From assembly GCF_958298935.1 (NCBI RefSeq), contig NC_084938.1, positions 317,501 through 381,500 on the forward strand: 64,000 nucleotides of DNA. The letters are read 5' to 3'. Of the stretch, positions 47,801-58,839 are shown piece after piece. The position numbers were made by a program, and so were the translations under genes. The stretch comes from Phragmites australis. Taxonomy: Eukaryota; Streptophyta; Magnoliopsida; Poales; Poaceae. The notes beneath the pieces are model-generated. The model saw only the letters and a list, made by a program, of their open reading frames with translations, did no database searches and was not told where the DNA came from. Positions within the stretch are counted from its first letter, which is position 1. Each line of letters starts with the position of its first letter.

Positions 47801-50800
47801 CTAAGTTCCAGGAATTTCCCAAATGAGAGGTTGCGCGCTTCAGATGACATCAGTACTCTTGGATTCGATTTGGATATCCCATGTTCATGATCACATCTCA
47901 AGCATCTAGTCCACATCCATATTTTCCCTTCAGATTCACCAGGCAAACAGTGTTGGGGCACCAGATGCTTCACTAAAACAGTCAAATTTCCATTTCGATG
48001 AGTATAAGAGTACATGTGAGCCTCTGGAGGCTCTCCACATGAGGAGCAGCTCAGTTTCTGCTAAAAAGAAACACTGATGAGCTGAGCCTTCATCTAAACC
48101 AAATCAAATTGCGTTGCTAACACAAAAAAATGGATATTTCATGCAAATAAGAACAGATACTAAAAGGTGAAGAAGTTACCTGATTCTGCAAAATGTCTTG
48201 CAAATATCGCCCCAAGGACACATCAAAATTCCCATAGTATTTTATACGAGATAAATGACTAGGCTCACAGATAACCTGCTTTGCGATGCATTGGCTAGAC
48301 AGTAAAATCAGTATGCTGTGAGAATCAAGTGCATCATCTGCTTGATCTTCCTCGACATATTTCTCTTTGATAATGATACTGGTACTAGAGTGTTCCCCGT
48401 TTTCTGCCACAACTGGTGATTCTTCATTTTTATCACATGTAGAAGAACCTGTTGGCATTATTTCTTGAGTTATTTCTTGTTTCTGAAGAACATCTGTGTG
48501 CTCCACATTTTCACTCAAAACTGCAGACTTTTCCACCTTTGAACCTACATGGATACCATTAGTAGCCGATTCTTGACCTGATTCAACCCTGCCTTCTTTC
48601 TGGTTACCATTTGTCTCTTGCAATGATGTGACAGGTAAATAAATATTCTGATGACATAACATGTCAGCGAATAATTTCCTCAACGGTCCTGGGACTGGTG
48701 ATGTTAGCCTTTCAGCATTATGTGGTGGCCTCGAATCATACTGGATACTTGCACCTTCTCCAAGTTCATTTGCAGAGCTGCTTGTTGTTGAACTTGGAGC
48801 ATCTAGGTTTCTTTGAGATCTCAAAGTTTTGTTCACATCAGCATAGCCATTAGAAGTGGCATGGTACAGTCTAAGTGCTGGAGAGTTATCACGTGAAGGA
48901 AAGCCAGGGATAGTACTACCAACAGCAATTGCTGAAGGCCCTTCCATACCAGTAACAGAAATTTCTTTTGAAACATTTTTATCATTTAGGAAAACCCTCT
49001 GATCTTCAAAGAAAGATGTTTCAAGGATTAAATGATATGCTGCGAAGACTGTGAAGTGCATGACTTGCTTGACTTTCTTCAATTCTTCGCTATTAGCTCC
49101 TTTTAGCAATATCTGAACAAGGAAGAAACCATTGTAACTATGCGGATAGTTCAAAGGAGTATCAAACACTAATCAGTTTGGCACTTGCTGTTCATTCAGT
49201 ACAATGTAATTAGTGCGATAAAATGGACAGCAACTCAGTAGACGATGAATATGAACCAGACGTACCGTGCAACCCAATGGCCTTGGAAATCCTTCCAAGA
49301 ACATTAGTGTTTTTGATGGCATCTTTCCACCTTCACTGGTGCTGTTATGCTCCTCGATAAATTTTTCAATATGGAAGTAGTCACATTGCTTCAGCTTTTG
49401 TTTATCCAAAACTTCTGAAAACGATATTATGGGAGAACCCGTACAACGTGCGATTCTATTAAGCCGGTTGAGCTTCATATCAAGAATTAGAGTGACACCT
49501 TCTTTCAGAAGAAGTTCTTGTATGTTTCGTGAAACAGTTTTCTCAACCATAACAACATTAGGCCTGCATGTTTCCATCATTTTACTAATAGCCCTCTCCA
49601 GAAGGTCTTTTTCCTAATTGTTAAAGATATGAAAAACAGAAGGTATTAATCCTCTATTCAACAAAACAGAACTATATTTATTAATTTTTGCATGCATACA
49701 TATGTGAAGTCTAACCTGATCCATTGAATTAAATGATGACAAACCAACATCAGAATGCCCGAGGACTCCTTTGAGAAGCAGAAGCCTAGGATTGTGGCAA
49801 TTGGTCGGCATGTGCTTATGAGCAGCATTCTTCTTGAAGATTAACCCCTTGATCACCTCACTGCAATCAATATTGCCATGTGAAGGGATATGGTTTGAAA
49901 CAAACACAGAAATTCCAATTGTTTGGGGAAAAAATAGCTGAAAACAAATCTTGTTTCACCTTTGCCAGCGGGTACCAGATGCTATGCATTTGACCTTGAT
50001 GTAAGATCCAGGGTCCATTTCCTTTCCCATGCTACCATCAGGTTTGATAAGTAGCGCAGCTTCCCACGACAGGGAGGTCACAATGCCAAGCCAACTCTCG
50101 CTGCCCTCTCCCTTGGAAGAAGAGATACCAGCAGTTGCCAGGAACCGACTGACAAGTATCTTCAGCTGTCCATTCATAGCTTCTAGCATCGCCTTTTCTC
50201 GTTCCTCCCTAGGATTGCTAGTGCTGGCCTCATGTTCATCACCAGTGGCTGGGAAACTTGACTGGACCCACTTTATTCCATCGCTATAATTATCGTCATC
50301 GTCGTCATAAGTAATGCTTGTGGCGAAACTCTCAGTCTCATCCTCCTTATCTGCCGCTTCAGGAGGTATCCAGATGCTATCATTTTCTAGACATGAGCTA
50401 CCTGTAATGCTGCTTTTTCCATTGGTACTTTCAGCTCCATCAGAATCATCACCAGACTTAATTGAGCGGTCATCAACATAAGATGCAGATGGATCGCGGC
50501 TCATATCTCCGTGTCTGTGCCATGAAGCATTGGAGGAGAAATTGTCATCTGTGGACAGATTATTGCTGTACTTAGTGGTATCCCCAGACTCATGATGTCT
50601 GAAACGATCTGCATCATGCAGGCTGCCATCTAAAACCTCCAATGCAGCCTCCCTGTTGACAAAAGAAAAAAGGGATTAGAATGGAGCTGCAAGACATGAC
50701 ATATTTGTCCAAAATTAAAGCTCTACATGCCTAGCGAGTTGGATAAACGAATAAAAATATTTCGCTTCAATGTTATGCAGATCGAGACAGATTGGTGCTG

Positions 50801-51186
50801 AAGAACTGAGTTAGATTCTTCCAGGTGCCCAACACTGGAGCCAGAAAAGGGACTTATGCTTAGCAGATAGATGCTTTTAAGGTATGAAACAAGGCTGGTA
50901 AAACAAAAGGTTAAGGCAATGGAGAATTCTTGGCTCCACTAATCTCATACACCTGATTGACCACGAGAACGTTTAAGCATTGAACCAGGTGTTAAAAGTA
51001 TGGAATGCTTAAAATATGCGAGCAAACAGGCAGCAAAAATTAGCATAGTCTGAAGGGACTACAATCCAGAGGACACTGATGGAGTATCGCACAATCAAGC
51101 AAAACCAGTGCTAATTACCGATGGCAAGTACAATGAATGCTGTAGTACCTTGTTGCGTGCTGCTGCTGGTCCATTTCCCGGCACAT
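44847..51186 (-). CDS. 1-phosphatidylinositol-3-phosphate 5-kinase, FAB1C/D-like (no FYVE domain)
   Basis: Eleven coding exons on the minus strand (51186-51149, 50652-49960, 49860-49716, 49613-49266, 49112-48180, 48060-47723, 47516-47390, 47302-47132, 47053-45641, 45554-45294, 45206-44847) join with agreeing phases into 1608 residues, like plant FAB1C. The acidic N-terminal region is followed by a Cpn60/TCP1-like domain (about 240-500: LLLLKGVLGHSDVG, MMETCRPNVVMVEKTVSRNI). A Cys-rich middle lies at about 720-835 (CSSCGEPPEAH, RCLRCDHEHG, CGHLVNRDCLRF). The C-terminal PIP kinase domain covers about 1270-1600 (GGKSKAFFAKTMDDRFIIKQ, MENLLFGHNISRIYDLKGA, VMDYSLLVGVD, IIDYLRQYTWDK). The enzyme would make PI(3,5)P2 on endosomes and vacuoles. 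FAB1A/B have an N-terminal FYVE finger; none is seen here. DLKGA replaces the common DLKGS. The tiny first exon (MCREMDQQQHAT) is chosen because its phase fits; other 5' exons cannot be excluded. Confidence 0.87.
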
Positions 51187-51868
51187 TGCCTGCGGCAAGG
51201 CAAAGGCAGGCGGCAGCGTCACATACCCTTGCAGTTGCTCCCCCGCTGGCCAGCGGCGGCAGGCTTCCTTCTCAGGCGCGGGCAGGATCCTCGTGCTGAG
51301 ACTAGACCAGAGCAGATGAGATCTCCTACTCCTAGGAGGCGCCTATCTGTTTGACCTGGCCATAATACTTGCATACTTGATCAAAACCGTACTGGGTAAA
51401 AGGAAGAAAAAGAAATATTGGATTGCATTCATCGATGAGTAGAGTAGGTGCTCACGCGCTCAAAATTAAACAAAATATGATTGAATTTTGGTCCAAATCC
51501 AATCAACCGCAAAAACAAAGCAGCAGCAGCAACCGCAAAAACAAGATATATCTGGAAAGCTAAGCGGGTAGGGTAGTTGGAAGGATGGAATCCAAGCAAA
51601 GGGCGAGGCAGGCTGGATGAAGGATCCCCTCCCAGCAAAAATAAAAAAATAAAAAAATGCTCTTTTTATTTACAAGCACAAAGATAAATAAAGCAGAATC
51701 GAAAAGGAAAGGTGGCCCAAAGTCAATCCGGTCGTGAAGGAGCAAGAGTAGACGACAACACAAGTCATTGAAACCTGCAAGAGAAAAATCGAAGGAGGCT
51801 GGAGATGGATCCCTGATTCCTCCTCTAGTACGGTAGCTAGTCAGGCTATGAGGCTACTTCTTAATTAC

Positions 51869-52060
51869 CGCGAGGCGCGGGCGAGAGGAGTGCTCTGGTG
51901 GTCTGGAGGCCGCTGCTTGCGTGCCGTAGGCGAGGAGGTGTTTCTCCGATGACTCGAGAAGAAGAGAAGACGGCGACGACCACCACGGCACCACGGGCGG
52001 AGGAGGAGGCGAGAAAATGGAATGGAATGGAATGCCTGCAAGAAAGAACCGCTTCCCTCT
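51869..52060 (-). other. Probable 5' untranslated exon of the FAB1-like gene
   Basis: On the minus strand a GC- and CT-rich stretch ends with a donor-like CGCG|GTAATTAAG at 51869/51868. An acceptor ccttgccgcag precedes the proposed start codon (coding exon from 51189). This implies a leader intron of about 680 bp, common in plant housekeeping genes. Its 5' limit is not known. Confidence 0.45.
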
Positions 52061-52239
52061 TCTTCTCGCCGCTGGGCCCACGCATTTCCTTTTCTTTTCT
52101 TTTCTTAATTCTTTTTTCATTTTTCTGTGGGGAAAAAAAAACTATTGCAAGCTGCTAAGCGCCGACGCGGTTAGGCCAGCCCAGGACAGGGCTCCTCTAA
52201 GTGTTTATCCGACAAATCAAGTGGAGAACAGTCTTGTTT

Positions 52240-53780
52240 AGATATGATAAGATATTGATAATAGTAGATTGTATTTTGAATTTAGTATGTGTTTATGAAT
52301 ATTTAATTTTGTTTATGTCTAATTTGAGTTGGCGGTGTTTGAAATTGACGAATTCTTCTCTGTATGCAGAAAAATTACACACCAGAAGTTCCAGTATGAA
52401 CATATGATGTTCCGGTGTTCACCGAAAGTTTCGATGTAAACAGTGTATACTCATCGGACTATTTCATGTAGAGAGCAATTTTCGGACGAAATTTGAGATC
52501 AATACACCGAAAGATTCGATGAGTGTGGTGGCTACACCGGAGGGTAGCACCAGAGCATTTTTAGTGCTAAAGTAGAAATAAAAGCAAACACCAGATGGTC
52601 CGGTGATGGACTTTGAGAGCGCCGGAGTATTTTCTGCAGAGGGTATATTTTTGGTGCCAAGTTTGATTATGTACGTCAAATAGTCTGGTGCTGAGATTGT
52701 GAACACCGAAGAATACACTGGACCTTTTGTTGCAGAGAGGTTGCAGAAAGGTGATTCGGTGGATTGGCATACACCGGATTATCCGATGATGGATAGGTCA
52801 CTATAAGCTTTCACCGGACTTTCTCTTTTCCAAAGAGCAAAAAATTTACTGGAACAGATGGTGTTACACTTACCGGATGGTCCAGTGTTTAGGAGAAGAA
52901 CACACTGGAACATCCAGTGTTCACGTTTTTTCTGCAGGATGTGCTCTAAGTTGAAGTTTCTGGTTTAATGCTAATCTAGAGATGTTTTGGAGTGTGGAGA
53001 AATGCGTTTGCTTGTTTCAAGATGTGCAGGTGATGGATGCAACTTGACGGTCGACGACAAATGATCGGGGCTAAGCGGGTACTTGGTGCCGGACGATCAA
53101 GGAGGACCAGACAGAGTCAAGAGTGATTCTAGCTCTACACATGAAGGTCAAGCAAAGTATGAAACGAAGGATGAATATGATGTGTTGACAAAGTCAACCA
53201 AAGAGGATGCCGATGCAAGTGACAAGGTGACCCGAGGGTATCAGGCAGGAGAGACTTGCCGACGGTCAAGATCGCAAGACGGAGAACACAAGTTATCATC
53301 AGAGCGTTTGCTTCATGTGGAAGCAAGTGACGTCTAGTCACGCTTTGAGAAGCATGCTAGGATTTTGCGGTTTGGCCTCAAAACCGTAGGAGGAATGGAG
53401 GAGTGCGTGGCACTATCGAGAAGCTTGCGTCGAAGCGAAGATAAGTCGTAAAGGTGTCATGACCGTTCGATGAATGAAGAAGAAAATAGACTAAAATACC
53501 CTCGGTAGAAGGTAAAAGTGTACTACAAGAGAGGAGTATTTTTTAAAAAAAGCTAGAAAACTTGGGTGTCAAGTTTCCTAAGCATATAAATAGAGATGTA
53601 GGACTATAAGAGGGGATGAACCAGTCATTTAAGCTCCTTATGCTACCCATACGAGAGCATTGTACTATGGTTTTAAAAGAAAAATTTTTGTAATCCGCTT
53701 AAAATAGGGTTGATTTCTTTGAGTAATGAAGTTTATTATTTTATATGCTTGAATTATCCTCCTTCTAGTTTTTCTATCTT
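52240..53780. repeat. Copia-like LTR remnant with repeated ccggtg/caccgg words
   Basis: 52380-52930 is packed with words such as 'gttccggtgttcaccg', 'caccggatta' and 'ggtccagtgttta', often as imperfect inverted pairs. This is typical of long SIRE/Opie-type copia LTRs of grasses. 53080-53470 continues with the GC-richer part (ggcctcaaaaccgtagg, cgaagcgaagataagtcg), and 53640-53710 resembles a transcript-end region. Ends and target duplication are not defined. Frames are short and not genes. Confidence 0.5.
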
Positions 53781-56639
53781 GGTTCTTTTGCCTTGTGTTC
53801 AAGTTTTTCTTATTTGATGTTGATTTTTGTTTTTCTTTTTAGCTGAAATTTTAACACCTTGAGAGGTTATTCTTCTTGATGTTAAAGACATAAAATCACA
53901 TATACATGCATATGTGATATGTGGGGCTGGCCTTTTTCGGTGTTTGAGGTACCGGGTTTTCGGATTTTGAGATACCAAATGCATATGCTAGATTTGCAAA
54001 TACGCTGATTTATTATCTATTTTGATAAATACATCGACATATATCATCTATTTTTACATTTACCTCGAATCCTGCTTGACGGTTAACATTTCGTATCTTC
54101 TTTGTTTAGGGTGAGTGAAACTATTTTTACGATCACAACCCTATCAGAGGAAATAGATTATTTTGACCTGAAGCCTTCATATTGTAGGTGATGTTACAAC
54201 GCTGCCACGAAAAAAAATAAATTGTCGGTGTTCATTTCACATGGTTAACTCCAAATCGTGTCTCTTGCCCGTGCTATATAATATCAAGTATTTAGCGGAA
54301 CAAACCAGAAATATATGGTCCCTATCCAGAACAACATTGTCGTTTTCATGTTTGAACCATCATTAGGAATTTTGAACAGGTATAAGTATGTGCGCGTATC
54401 TGCATGTTATTCTAGTGTTTCTTAAAAGAAGAGCATGAGGCATGGTGTCACTTGGTCCAATTTTTCGCACCAGCCAATTTAGTGAAAGCAACACTGTGAA
54501 AAAAATTACAAAAGTGCTGTGTTACGTACTCATTTTATATTTCAAAATGTATATACTGCTCTCGGAAAATTGTAGGAATGTTGTAATTTGGATCTTGCGT
54601 GACGGTTGACATTTTGCAACCCAGGGTCAGTACAAACTTTTACAATATTATAACAACGATATCGAATGAACTAAATTATTAATTTCACCACCCTCTTTTC
54701 TAATCTAACCCTCCGCTGTTTTGCAATAACATCTAATCCGTGACGTTTAGTTGTTAACAAGTAAATTTAGCAATGATGTGCCTTTTGGAGTGAACGAACA
54801 GGCAATCTCTCGTTCGTGGGCTGCGTGGTTTGATTCAATCTCGAATCACGATCATGTGCTAACCATATCTGGTCTCAATCTCTCGTTCGTGTGCTTTGTC
54901 GTGCGGGCCAGGATTTGTATCAACTATCAAGGGTCTGGAGCTTCTCTTCGACCCTTCATGGCTCAAGTTCAAGAAGGCGCTTCATTATTGCTGTACGCTG
55001 AGAGTACCACGAAAGATCCGGAGAGAATTAGCCTTCACTGCTTGTCCCCGTATCAGCATTTAAGTTTCTCCCTAGTCAAATCATTAATCCTTGGGGCCCC
55101 ATCATGCTTGTGTTGTGCCCATAGCATCGTCATCCATGACTTCACCACACATAAGCGAGCTAGGTAGCCCATGAAATGATAATACGGTAGTGTATATAAC
55201 ATTATCCTTTTTTTACTGGATAGACAAAACAAATGAATTTTGAGGAAACAGTAGAATCGTCTCCTACTAATTATATATTAATTAAAGAGAGAAAAGTACA
55301 AAAGAGAATTATAAACCAAAAACAAAAATCAAGAAAAACTTATACAGGTTATTTTAAAGATACAAGTTATCGGTACATTAAATCTGTATAACAAGTTCTA
55401 GCACGATGGATAACCAAAGTAAATTTCTTTTTAAAAAGACTCCGAATTGCTTGGATTCAATCAACTCTTGGATCCTAACATAACAAATGGATTCAATCAA
55501 CTCTTCGATCCAGCAGGACAGAAATTCTCTAACAAAAAATAAAGATACATTTTACGTCCTTAAACATTAATTCCTGCCTCGTGATCGAAAAACACAAATC
55601 TAGGTGGATGTTATGCACGTAGGAGTAGGACTTCCACTGCGACTTGTATCAAGAACACACTTCTAGCTAAGGACCAAGATGGTTTTGCAACCGCATACAT
55701 TAGCGCAATAAGTAGTCAACAATTCAATTCAACAATCAAATATAAAAAGATAGAAGTCTTTCTACAAAATAGATATATAGATTTTCGTCGCGAAGAAAAG
55801 TCGTTGATGCACTTATCCTATCAAAATGAAGAAACGTGCACACGGCATCTGCTGTCCTGCTGATTGATGAGTGCGGTTCCCTGACAACGGGGCCAAGACA
55901 AGGGAAAAAAACAAGCACAAATTGAATTGCTTATAACCAAAGTCAAAATGATTGAATCCAATAATCCCTAGCTCCACTCTAGTACGGATCTTAAGACCTA
56001 ACCTCTCTTATTGGAGAGCTTAGTTTATTAACAATTAAGGTTCATAGGAATAACTAAGGTTTGACCAGCTGGTTCGGTCGGCTTTGGAGCAATCTTCACG
56101 TCACGTACAAAAGATTCTTTGATCTCTCTTTTTATTTATATATTTATCTACCTTTCTTTAATCAATTGCTTATGTCCCAAGTCAGGAGCTACGACCATTG
56201 ATATGTTCCTGAACAATAAAATTATGGGGATGTCTGAAAGAAATAAAGGTTGAGCGCACATATGCATGCATGCTAGCTGCCTGCAAATTGTAGTTCATTA
56301 GCATTTAGGTGAACTACATGCATGGTATACTAGAAGTAATATTATTTTTGTCAGCGAGGAAGAAGTAAATTTTAGCAAGAAAAAAGGTACATTATTTTTC
56401 CAACCCCACGGTATCTTTTTTCAGGCTTGTGATTTGTCCTCCCACGGTTTGCTACTTCCCTCTTGCTCTGACTCGAAGGACAGCAGTGGATTTGGGGAGA
56501 AAAAAATTAGCGAAAAGTGCCATATACTCTTTCCATATGATTTAATTAATACTGCAAAAGGTGCTGATGGTTTTATAATATGCTATATATCTGGTAAAGC
56601 ACATACAATTTGTTAGCAATAGCAACTTATATTTAATAG
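53781..56639. other. Intergenic sequence, no gene seen
   Basis: AT-rich spacer of about 2.9 kb. Two related segments ('gcttgacggttaacatttcg' near 54073 and 'gcgtgacggttgacattttg' near 54597) suggest an old local duplication. A frame at 54751-55167 has no recognisable domain. Confidence 0.5.
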
Positions 56640-57361
56640 TAGTTTTTAGGGAAAATATATAGAGAATACATGTGGGAGTATAAGATAAGTTCTCTAAGTA
56701 ACCTATATGTAATGGATAATGACTCTATATTCCTAACAGCCTCCTCAAATGCAAGATGTATACAATAGTATTGTACTTAGAAGATGTGACACTAAGTAAT
56801 AAACTTAGACTTTATATATAAAAAAATATATCTTCAAAGCCCACTTGCCTCTCTCGCCCGCCCCGCACTGACGCGCTATGCAGTTTCCCTAGCCGCCAGC
56901 GTCTCCCCGGCGTCGATCTGCCCTCGGCGCAGTTGGATCCGCGTCGGGCCGCCCGTTTTCACCTCGCCTGCATGCTACCGGTTCCATGCTGAGCTGCCCG
57001 TGTCTGCCTCGCCTGCGCGTCGCCGGATCTACGCCGGTTTCCCTTCACCCGGCGCATCGTCCACCCGGCCGGTTTCTGCCTGCCTTTCTGTTTCACGGGC
57101 TATCGCTTACGGTTTTATCCGCTCGTGAGTAGCAAAAAAAAAAAATAGTAGCACGCCGCTTCTTTTGTGCTATCGCCATTGCTGGTCTCTCTTTGTTTGC
57201 GTGCTCACCGCTTCTTTTGCGCTATTGCCGCCGCTTGTCTCTCTTTGTTTGTGTGATCGCCGCTTCTTTTGCGCTCTTGCCATTGCCTGCCTCTTTTCCC
57301 TTGAGCTCTTGTCGTCGTTTGTCACTTCTTCAGGATGTCGTTGAGCACCGTTTCTGTTCCT

Positions 57362-57758
57362 CGATGCTCAGTGATCTTTGATGGTGCCAACTATAGGGAC
57401 TTCAAGTAGCATATGCACATCCACATGTGTGGGCTTCGTCTTTAGGGTATTCTATGTGGTGATGTTCCTTGTCCACCTTCTCTTGAGCTTTCGACGAAGT
57501 CCATGCATCCATCTGTTGACAAAAGGAGATAAAGCAGCTATTGACATCATCACGACTACTTATGAAAAGTTTGTCTCCGTCTATCATGAAGCTTTGGAGC
57601 TGTACCATGATCGGTTGTCTGATTGTGTTCAGTGGATGGATGATGATGCTCATGCAGCGTCTATTATGATTTATAGTGTAGAGCACATGTTTTCTTATGA
57701 GATTGTTGAGTTATCTACTACCTTTCAGATGTAGACTCATCTTTATCATATCTATGAG
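57362..57758 (+). pseudogene. Copia gag fragment, left of the hAT insertion
   Basis: The frame reads FDGANYRDFK, a stop, then the typical CGLRL-stop-GILCGD block of copia gag N termini. After a frameshift near 57525 it continues as TYEKFVSVYHEALELYHDRL and VEHMFSYEIVELSTTFQM. Stops near 57407, 57443 and 57732 kill it. The coding sense continues on the far side of the hAT element at 61890. Confidence 0.7.
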
Positions 57759-57774
57759 TAAAGATGGCCAAATG

Positions 57775-58145
57775 GGCCAATCGGGCCGGCCCGGCACGGG
57801 CCCATCTCAGCACGGCCCGAAATCGGCACGGCCCGATTGGCCCATTTACTGTTACGGGCCGTGCCGTGCCGGCCCGCGTGCCGAGCCGTCGGCCCACGGC
57901 ACGGCCCAACTGTCACCGTGCCGTGCCGTGCCGGGCCGGCCCACGGCACGGTCGGCACGATGGGCCCGGCCGGCACGATGGGCCCGTTCGGCACGATGGG
58001 CCCGTTCGGCACGGTGGAGGCACGATAGGCCCGTTCGGCACGACGGGCCCGATCGGCACGGTGGAGGCACGACGGGCCCGGCCGGCACGGGAAGGCACGA
58101 CGGGCCCGGCAGGCACGGTGGAGGCACGTTGGGCCCGTCAGCACT
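57775..58145. repeat. Left subterminal array of the hAT element
   Basis: Units of about 15-20 bp built on 'ggcacgatgggcccg' repeat across the region (clearest from 57945 to 58140), with variants such as 'ggcacggtggaggcacga'. The long open frames here in all phases are caused by the repeat. Such arrays usually bind transposase; this is inferred. Confidence 0.85.
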
Positions 58146-58226
58146 CAAAAAAATAGGAAAAAATCAAAAATAATAGCTAAAAAATCAAAAAAACAATAAA
58201 AAATATGAAAAATAAATACATAACAT

Positions 58227-58286
58227 CTTTATTGATTGGTTGCCTCGTTAAAAACCTTTCTACTAGAAGGAAAAAAGAGTACAACC
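58227..58286 (-). repeat. 3' untranslated module, copy of 58762-58820
   Basis: On the minus strand both copies read 'ggttgtactcttttttcctt', then 'agaaaggttttt', then 'gaggcaacc' and 'atcaataaag', including an AATAAA poly(A) signal (complement at 58228-58233 and 58763-58768). One copy follows the BED mini-frame and the other follows the transposase frame. The pair shows that the two transcription units descend from one duplicated gene end. Confidence 0.85.
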
Positions 58287-58305
58287 AATGATTATGCTCC
58301 GAAAA

Positions 58306-58521
58306 TTACATGGTTTCATTAGAAACCCCAGAAATTTGCTTGCAATTTTTCATATGCTTCCTCAAGTGTCCCGTTCCATGTGAAGATCTGGCACCTATTT
58401 CTATACTGCATATATTACACTTAGCAAATCTTACCTATTCCCCGTTAATTTCTTTGAAGACCTTTTCAAAATGTTGCCACACTTGGGACCATACACCTGA
58501 GTTCTCGGCGCCTTGATCCAT
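58306..58521 (-). pseudogene. BED zinc-finger-only mini-gene inside the hAT element
   Basis: From the ATG at 58521 to the TAA at 58308-58306 the minus strand gives a 71-codon frame interrupted by one TAG (58435-58433 region). It covers just a BED-type finger: VWQHFEKVFKEINGE, stop, VRFAKCNICSIEIGARSS, GTGHLRKHMKNCKQ. The C-x2-C and H-x3-H positions match the finger of the transposase (KCYIC, GHLKRHAIS), but the residues differ at about half of the positions. It has its own TATA box (58632-58642) and its own 3' module with a poly(A) signal. No catalytic domain follows. If the TAG is read through or is private to this copy, the product would be a DNA-binding protein without transposase activity; that is inference. 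Confidence 0.72.
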
Positions 58522-58631
58522 GAATTGAAATATGGAATTAGTTTCTTGATGTGAAGTGAATACTGGCTACTTGGCTAGCAAATAGGAAAAGAGAGATGGG
58601 TGGGCAGGGTGGAGTTTGAGATGGAGTAGAT

Positions 58632-58642
58632 GGTATTTATAG
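58632..58642 (-). promoter_or_regulatory. TATA box of the BED mini-gene
   Basis: The minus strand reads ctataaatacc about 110 bases before the mini-gene ATG. It resembles the transposase TATA region (ctataaatagagg, 61293-61305 complement). Confidence 0.6.
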
Positions 58643-58761
58643 GGATGAGAGGAGAGGTAGGTGGGGGTGGGGCCGTGGGGGGTATTTTAAAAAAATAAAC
58701 AAAAAACATGAATAAAAAAACTTAGAAATAATAGGGGCACATGATTAATTCTAAAAATGAG

Positions 58762-58820
58762 CTTTATTGATAGGTTGCCTCATTAAAAACCTTTCTAGCA
58801 AAGGAAAAAAGAGTACAACC
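58762..58820 (-). repeat. 3' untranslated module of the transposase gene
   Basis: This lies about 20-80 bases after the transposase stop and is nearly identical to 58227-58286. It contains the AATAAA signal on the minus strand. Confidence 0.85.
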
Positions 58821-58839
58821 TAGCTCAGAAAATTTAAAA

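Noticed and set aside
54751..55167. A 138-codon plus-strand frame
   Set aside because: Composition is non-coding-like and no domain or homologous motif is visible.
57697..58173. Long frames rich in Gly, Pro, Arg and Ala at both hAT ends (also 61392-61954)
   Set aside because: They run through the GC-rich subterminal arrays in nearly every frame and have no domain; they are repeat artefacts.
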